38,918 bases of DNA from Xylanibacter ruminicola Ga6B6 (GTDB lineage Bacteria; Bacteroidota; Bacteroidia; Bacteroidales; Bacteroidaceae). Both the position numbers and the translations under genes were made by a program. Shown here in pieces: positions 34,506 through 38,918 of this stretch. Positions within the stretch are counted from its first letter, which is position 1, and every line of letters starts with the position of its first letter. The notes under the pieces are model-generated. The model was given only the letters and a program-made list of their open reading frames with translations. It had not been told where the DNA came from and did not search any database. Location: contig NZ_JHXD01000026.1 in the NCBI RefSeq assembly GCF_000687715.1, positions 1-38,918 on the forward strand. Reading direction: 5' to 3'.

Positions 34506-34533
34506 CAAAGGTAAGTATTATTATCCGAACAAA
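34506..34533 (-). promoter_or_regulatory. Promoter core of the ATP synthase operon
   Basis: The minus strand reads TACCTTTG (34506-34513), a full TAnnTTTG match. TTTG at 34530-34533 is 16 bases further upstream, a little closer than the usual 19-21. The core lies about 55 bases before the atpD start, in the 131-base gap after the AAA/CYTH gene. No clear terminator for the upstream genes is visible in that gap, so read-through is possible. Confidence 0.6.
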
Positions 34534-34582
34534 CGAACTTTTACACGACAAAATTCCCAAATTCACCATTTTTTGCGACTTT

Positions 34583-35683
34583 TCATCGGCGCAAAGCGAT
34601 GTTATAGTTCAGATATTTAGGATTTCCGGTCACATCCTCGAGCACTTTTACGAACGGAGGGAAGTTTACGGTTTCCTGTGCCGAAATACCTTTGGTTTCC
34701 ATCATTACCAGATTGCTGACAGGGTCCTGGAAGGTGTCGATCTGGAAGAACTGACCTTTCCAGATAAAGCTCTGACGCTTTTTGTGGATGGTGACACGAT
34801 AAGGATCGGCCTGCTGCAGCATCTGCTCGTACAGGTTGTTATCTACCTGTCGCTCGGTTTCAATCACTTCGGTTTCGCTGATGCGTTTCTTCGAGCGGTG
34901 TACATTAACCACCTTACCCCCACTCCACTCGCGGCGGCGCAGGCGCACCTCGCTACCGGGCTCAGCCACCAGATAGGTCTGGGTAATCAAGCTCTCGGAG
35001 CACTCGGGAATCTCACCGATGATTTCAACGCGGAAGATACGCTCCTCCTGCACAGGCTGTGGCAAGCCAACAACCTTTGAGATCTCTGTAAGAACACGCT
35101 TAATCTTATTATCGAAATCGTCGTGATTGTTAATCACACGCAGATGGGGATGACCGGTCCAAGCCTCGATCACCTTTTTATCCAACTCGCGGGCAATACG
35201 CAATCCTTCTTCGTTAGCCTGCTCGTAACGGGTGGCGTTAGTGGCAGTAGTATAATACTGCTCGGCGCCATCGGCCGCACTCACCAGGTGCAGCACAGCA
35301 TCATAGCTCTCGCGCAAAGCCTCGGAATTGGTACCAGCCATGTGGGTTATCTCCTCCCACTCTTCGGGTTTGATATAGGCCGAGATATCCATCGCGCCTC
35401 TATCACACACCACCAGCACGGGATCTTCACAAACCTCGGCCAACTTCATAAACTGGTTTTCGAGTGCCAACTGGGTTTCCAGAATGGCACGTTCGCCTTG
35501 ATAGTACAACTTACGGTTAGGTGTAAGGTAGTTCCAGCCTGCGGTGCTATAGATAGTAGGCACCTCGGGCACGTTAAACACCTTATAGCCAAACCCTGAG
35601 AAATACTCGGTAATTTTTACCAACGCGGTAGTCTTACCAGCACAAGGTCCTCCTGTTAATACTATTTTCTTTATATCTGGCAT
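34583..35683 (-). CDS. AAA-type P-loop ATPase with C-terminal CYTH-like domain (Ttd14-like)
   Basis: This 366-residue protein begins IKKIVLTGGPCAGKTTAL; the Walker A GPCAGKTT is at 12-19. VLVVCDRGAMDISAYI (89-104) carries a Walker B-like Asp plus the DRG motif of the NadR/AAA_28-type kinase fold. The region from about 214 fits a CYTH (triphosphate tunnel) fold: SLITQTYLVAEPGSEVRLRR (231-250) with alternating basic residues, KKRISETEVIETE and TIHKKRQSFIWKG. This two-domain order is that of the eukaryotic Ttd14 family, whose insect member binds GTP and phosphoinositide. The bacterial function is not known; nucleotide or polyphosphate binding is inferred from the folds. It follows pfkA across a 42-base spacer made of 9-base repeats and may be co-transcribed with it. 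Confidence 0.8.
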   Translation of the reverse strand: MPDIKKIVLTGGPCAGKTTALVKITEYFSGFGYKVFNVPEVPTIYSTAGWNYLTPNRKLYYQGERAILETQLALENQFMKLAEVCEDPVLVVCDRGAMDISAYIKPEEWEEITHMAGTNSEALRESYDAVLHLVSAADGAEQYYTTATNATRYEQANEEGLRIARELDKKVIEAWTGHPHLRVINNHDDFDNKIKRVLTEISKVVGLPQPVQEERIFRVEIIGEIPECSESLITQTYLVAEPGSEVRLRRREWSGGKVVNVHRSKKRISETEVIETERQVDNNLYEQMLQQADPYRVTIHKKRQSFIWKGQFFQIDTFQDPVSNLVMMETKGISAQETVNFPPFVKVLEDVTGNPKYLNYNIALRR

Positions 35684-35690
35684 ATTTTCT

Positions 35691-35729
35691 CTAGTATTTC
35701 TAGCATTTCTAGTAATTCTAGTAAACTAG
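35691..35729. repeat. Tandem 9-base CTAG units in the pfkA-ATPase spacer
   Basis: Plus-strand units start at 35691, 35700, 35709 and 35718: CTAGTATTT, CTAGCATTT, CTAGTAATT and CTAGTAAA, then a last CTAG at 35726-35729 that includes the pfkA stop codon. The array takes up nearly all of the spacer. Confidence 0.8.
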
Positions 35730-36703
35730 ATGCTCAGCTCATCGAGCACTTTAATCAGTTTCTTATCAAAACGCTTATCGGTACGGATACACTCACTGAA
35801 GGGAACGTAAACCACCTCGTTGTTTCGCACACCTACCATGATGTTACGCTGGCCCTGCTTGATAGCCTCGATAGCGCCAACACCTGTGATAGATGCCAGG
35901 ATGCGGTCGCGGGCCGAAGGACTACCACCACGCTGCAGATGTCCCAAGATAGATACACGTACATCGAACTCGGGGAACTCCTTCTTTACACGATCGGCAT
36001 AGTACAGAGCGCCACACTTAGGACTCTCCGACACAATCACGATACATGACTTCTTTGACTTACGGATACCACGACTCATGAACTGTGCCAGCTGGTCGAC
36101 ATCGGTAGTCTCCTCAGGCACAATGGCAGCTTCGGCACCGCAGGCAATCGCACAGTTCTGTGCCAGGAATCCAGCATCACGTCCCATTACCTCGACAAAG
36201 AAAATACGCTCGTGCGAGTTAGCAGTATCACGGATACGGTCAACACACTCCATGATGGTATTCATGGTGGTATCGTAGCCGATGGTGTTGTCGGTTCCAT
36301 ACAAGTCGTTATCGATAGTGCCAGGCAGACCGATTACAGGGAAATCGAACTCCATACCGAAGTTACGGGCACCGGTAAGCGAACCGTTACCACCGATAAC
36401 TACCAGTGCGTCGATCTCTTCCTTTACACAAGTCTCGTAAGCCTTCTGCATACCCTCTGGTGTTGGGAACTCCTTCGAACGGGCTGTTTTCAGGATAGTA
36501 CCACCACGGGTAACAATGCCACTTACATTCTCGGTGGTAAACTCCTGGACCTCATCGTGAATCAGTCCTTCGTAACCACGATATATACCTTTAATCTTAA
36601 AACCGTTGTAAATACCGGCACGTGTCACAGCACGGATAGCGGCATTCATTCCTGGAGCATCGCCTCCCGACGTCAGGATACCAATTGTCTTAATCTTTGT
36701 CAT
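35726..36703 (-). CDS. pfkA: 6-phosphofructokinase
   Basis: It phosphorylates fructose 6-phosphate in glycolysis. The protein has 325 residues, like E. coli PfkA (320). Landmarks: [13 protein letters not shown] (12-24, nucleotide loop), [14 protein letters not shown] with catalytic Asp131, [21 protein letters not shown] (substrate and effector arginines) and [20 protein letters not shown] (253-270). The residue after GGNG keeps the small-side-chain pattern of ATP-using enzymes (Gly107, where PPi enzymes have Asp). One oddity: the usual GGDGS loop is GGNGS (Asn106), at the position of the Mg2+-contacting Asp103 of E. coli. It is preceded by nhaD (21 bases) and followed by the AAA/CYTH gene. 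Confidence 0.95.
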   Translation of the reverse strand: MTKIKTIGILTSGGDAPGMNAAIRAVTRAGIYNGFKIKGIYRGYEGLIHDEVQEFTTENVSGIVTRGGTILKTARSKEFPTPEGMQKAYETCVKEEIDALVVIGGNGSLTGARNFGMEFDFPVIGLPGTIDNDLYGTDNTIGYDTTMNTIMECVDRIRDTANSHERIFFVEVMGRDAGFLAQNCAIACGAEAAIVPEETTDVDQLAQFMSRGIRKSKKSCIVIVSESPKCGALYYADRVKKEFPEFDVRVSILGHLQRGGSPSARDRILASITGVGAIEAIKQGQRNIMVGVRNNEVVYVPFSECIRTDKRFDKKLIKVLDELSI

Positions 36704-36724
36704 ATTACTACTATAATTGTTTAG

Positions 36725-38116
36725 TTATACATAATTCAACTCAATCCACAGCACAGCCAAGCCCACCAGCATACCTGCCAGCACCTTCAGCGTCAGGTTT
36801 TTAATATACCAGCCTAAACGCATGTGCTCCATCTTCATCAGGGCCAGTCCGCTAACCGAACCAACGCTAAGCAAACAGCCACCTACAGCGGTGCAGAAAG
36901 CGATAATCTTCCAGTAGGCACCATTTACTATAAAGTTTTCGTCGTACGAACCTACGTAGGCAGCATCGGCTATCTGATAGAGCGAGATATCGCTCATGGC
37001 AATGGTAAACGAATCAACGATACCGCTGAGGAAACCTGATACGATACCGAGTACCCATACGCTGTGAATGGTAGTATCCATCCACTCGGCCACATCGCCA
37101 AACACACCTGTTTCAGTGACAACACCCATCGCCAGCATGATACCCATTACAAACAGTATCTGCTGCAACGATCCGTACTGCACCGAACGTGGTGTCAGGC
37201 GCTGCATCATCTGGTCGGAACTGTTCAGCTTTCGGTTCATCACCTCGTTTACTACCCACAGTATGCTGAGCACACACAGGGCGCCAAGGAACGGCGACAG
37301 TTTGGTGATGGTATGGAATGTTGGGATAAACCACAAGCCGCCGATACCTACAAACAGCATCACCACACGCTGCCAAGGCAACAGATTGGTATCGTCGCCA
37401 CGGAACGGCATAGGCGCCCACTGGGTATCCAGGCGTTCGGGCAGTTCGCGATTAATCAGTATGGTAGGTACAATCCAAGCCCAAAGGGCTGGCAGGGCCA
37501 GATACGACGAATAGTTGGTGGCTGTGATAGCCTCGTCGCCCCACAGTACCAAGGTGGTAGGATCGCCAATCACCGTAAGACATCCACCACAGTTGGCAGC
37601 AATCACAATGGCAGCACCAATCAGCATGCGCTGACGACGGTTCTGCACAATGCTATGCATGATTACCAGCATCATGGTAGCCGTAGTAAGGTTGTCGAGA
37701 TTTGCCGACAGAATGAAAGTGGCCAGTGTGATGGTCCACAAAAGTCGCTTAGAGTTACGGGTTCTGATCCACTTGGTAACAAAGTCGAAGCAGCCGTTAT
37801 TATGCAGAATCTCAACAATACTCATGGTAGCCAACAGGAACATCACAATGCTGGCAGCACGCCCCACATAATAAAGGAATACATTATTATATATATAGTA
37901 CTTAACGGCCTCGCTCGATGGCAAGCTCCCCGCTAAGAACTCCCAGTAATCCTGGGCATGTCGCTCCATCACAAAATCGGTGCCGTAACAGATGTATACC
38001 ACCCACCCTACGGTGCCGATAAAGATGGCAATAGCCGATTTGTTTACTCCCGTTGTATGGCCAGTGGCTATCACAACGTATCCTAACAATAGTAATATGA
38101 CGATGATTAGTGTCAT
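36725..38116 (-). CDS. nhaD: NhaD-type Na+/H+ antiporter
   Basis: This 463-residue polytopic membrane protein has some 12 hydrophobic segments. Two signature stretches place it in the NhaD branch of the ion transporter superfamily: SANLDNLTTATMM (137-149) with the Asp in a membrane helix, and ANCGGCLTVIGDPTT (174-188). A matching second-half motif FLSGIVDSFTIAMSD is also visible, in line with the inverted repeat of the fold. It exports Na+ in exchange for H+. Start ATG 38116 has a clear Shine-Dalgarno (AGGAGG, 9 bases upstream) that overlaps the stop codon of the histidine kinase gene, so the two genes are probably coupled. pfkA follows 21 bases later. Confidence 0.93.
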   Translation of the reverse strand: MTLIIVILLLLGYVVIATGHTTGVNKSAIAIFIGTVGWVVYICYGTDFVMERHAQDYWEFLAGSLPSSEAVKYYIYNNVFLYYVGRAASIVMFLLATMSIVEILHNNGCFDFVTKWIRTRNSKRLLWTITLATFILSANLDNLTTATMMLVIMHSIVQNRRQRMLIGAAIVIAANCGGCLTVIGDPTTLVLWGDEAITATNYSSYLALPALWAWIVPTILINRELPERLDTQWAPMPFRGDDTNLLPWQRVVMLFVGIGGLWFIPTFHTITKLSPFLGALCVLSILWVVNEVMNRKLNSSDQMMQRLTPRSVQYGSLQQILFVMGIMLAMGVVTETGVFGDVAEWMDTTIHSVWVLGIVSGFLSGIVDSFTIAMSDISLYQIADAAYVGSYDENFIVNGAYWKIIAFCTAVGGCLLSVGSVSGLALMKMEHMRLGWYIKNLTLKVLAGMLVGLAVLWIELNYV

Positions 38117-38125
38117 TTCCCTATG

Positions 38126-38131
38126 CCTCCT
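38126..38131 (-). promoter_or_regulatory. Strong Shine-Dalgarno for nhaD
   Basis: AGGAGG on the minus strand, 9 bases before the ATG, shares two bases with the TAG stop of the histidine kinase gene. It supports the chosen nhaD start and suggests re-initiation after the kinase. Confidence 0.7.
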
Positions 38132-38918
38132 AGTTTAATATTTCCGTTGGCGTCCAATACCAGAAGATAGTACCTCTGCCGTCTTCTGTGTTATCGCGCG
38201 CACCTATTTTTCCACTGCATCGGTCGATAATGGCCTTACAAACACTCAGTCCCAGTCCTGGATTATCCTGATTCTCGTCGTGGGTATATGTATTTCTGTC
38301 GGCCAACAGTCCGAATATATTCTGTTTCAGTTTCTCGGGCAGTCCCTTACCCGTATCCTTTACCTCTACATACATACCGCCTTCTTTCAGGTAGTAAGTC
38401 AGGGTTATCTTACCCTCGGTGGTATGCTGCATGGCATTCTCAAGCAGGTGCATGGTTACAATACGCATCAGCTTCTTATCCACCAGCGCACGCAAACCAT
38501 CGATAGGTTCAACCACCTCGAGGGTTACACCATCTTGCAGTTGCAAGCGAATCTCCGAGGCATACTGTCCCATTTCGTAATCCACATCGGTAACCTCACG
38601 CTTAAACAACTGTGTATCACCCTCCACCTCGCTCAACGATAACAGTTCATTAATCAGGTGCAGCAGTTCCAGTCCGTTCTTATTAATCAACTGCAACAGA
38701 TTGGCACGTTCCTCAGGTGGCAAAGCACTATCATCCATCGTCATCAACAAATCCGAGAAGCCAATGATGGCATTAAGTGGTGTGCGGAGCGAGTGACTCA
38801 TGTTACCCAAGAAGATATCCTTCAGTTCCTCGCTCTTTTTGGCAGCTTCGGCAGCCTCCCGGGCTTTAGCCTCGTTCTGACTGGCCACCATCGCATTGTG
38901 TTCAGCCTCCTTGGCGTT
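38130..38918 (-). CDS. Sensor histidine kinase, 3' part (5' end outside window)
   Basis: The frame stays open to the window edge (262 codons seen), so this is the C-terminal part of a larger protein; the Met at 38891 is internal. The order is: an Ala/Glu/Lys-rich coiled-coil linker, then HisKA with FLGNMSHSLRTPLNAIIGF (phospho-accepting His33 counted from that Met), then HATPase_c with N-box HLLENAMQHT (Asn152), G1 VKDTGKGLPE (179-186) and G2 NPGLGLSVCKAI. The protein ends soon after GTIFWYWTP, so there is no receiver domain at this end. It autophosphorylates on His; sensor part and partner regulator are not in the window. It lies 13 bases before nhaD, which suggests a shared transcript but not necessarily regulation of it. 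Confidence 0.92.
   Translation of the reverse strand, partial: NAKEAEHNAMVASQNEAKAREAAEAAKKSEELKDIFLGNMSHSLRTPLNAIIGFSDLLMTMDDSALPPEERANLLQLINKNGLELLHLINELLSLSEVEGDTQLFKREVTDVDYEMGQYASEIRLQLQDGVTLEVVEPIDGLRALVDKKLMRIVTMHLLENAMQHTTEGKITLTYYLKEGGMYVEVKDTGKGLPEKLKQNIFGLLADRNTYTHDENQDNPGLGLSVCKAIIDRCSGKIGARDNTEDGRGTIFWYWTPTEILN

Noticed and set aside
37064..37936. 290-codon plus-strand open frame
   Set aside because: Antisense to nhaD, rich in His and Gln, no recognisable motif.

Overview
The window looks like a chromosomal segment of a member of the Bacteroidales, probably Prevotellaceae or a close relative. Three things support this: the many Mfa/FimA-type fimbrillin lipoproteins, the F1Fo ATP synthase gene order atpD-atpC-orf-atpB-atpE-atpF-atpH-atpA-atpG, and promoter cores of the TAnnTTTG type with almost no Shine-Dalgarno sequences. 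Every gene I can support is on the minus strand, so transcription runs from the right end (38918) to the left end (1). The genus is an inference. No RNA genes, CRISPR arrays, insertion sequences or phage genes were seen.

Right part (38918-34583): the 3' end of a sensor histidine kinase, an NhaD-type Na+/H+ antiporter, 6-phosphofructokinase (pfkA), and an AAA-type P-loop ATPase fused to a CYTH-like domain (Ttd14-like). They are spaced 13, 21 and 42 bases apart and are probably co-transcribed.

Middle part (34513-27161): a complete nine-gene ATP synthase operon. It has its own promoter core upstream of atpD and a perfect 14-bp hairpin terminator after atpG. It shows a short epsilon subunit, a four-helix membrane protein between atpC and atpB, an a subunit with a signal peptide and periplasmic extension, and a c subunit lacking Na+ ligands. 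Spacers in this half of the window are made of short tandem or direct repeats.

Left part (27122-4505): a roughly 22.5-kb operon of 13 tightly packed genes. It begins with an OmpA-like/DUF3575 outer-membrane protein and a DUF5119 lipoprotein, followed by eleven fimbrillin-like lipoproteins: two single-domain, three tandem double-domain, and six more of which four carry C-terminal repeat (GLUG/beta-solenoid-like) extensions. All eleven have a lipobox Cys followed 27-33 residues later by a Thr-Arg motif, the position expected for the protease-activated N-terminal strand of type V pili. The operon has a promoter with overlapping dyads at 27091-27142 and a terminator at 4505-4541. It looks like the gene set for one complex multi-subunit surface fibre; no protease, regulator or integrase lies within it.

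Far left (4478-203): a two-gene satellite unit with its own promoter core, encoding a Big_2/BspA-like surface lipoprotein and a fimbrillin/beta-solenoid/DUF1566-like mosaic lipoprotein, closed by a 13-bp hairpin terminator. Positions 1-202 contain no gene I can support.
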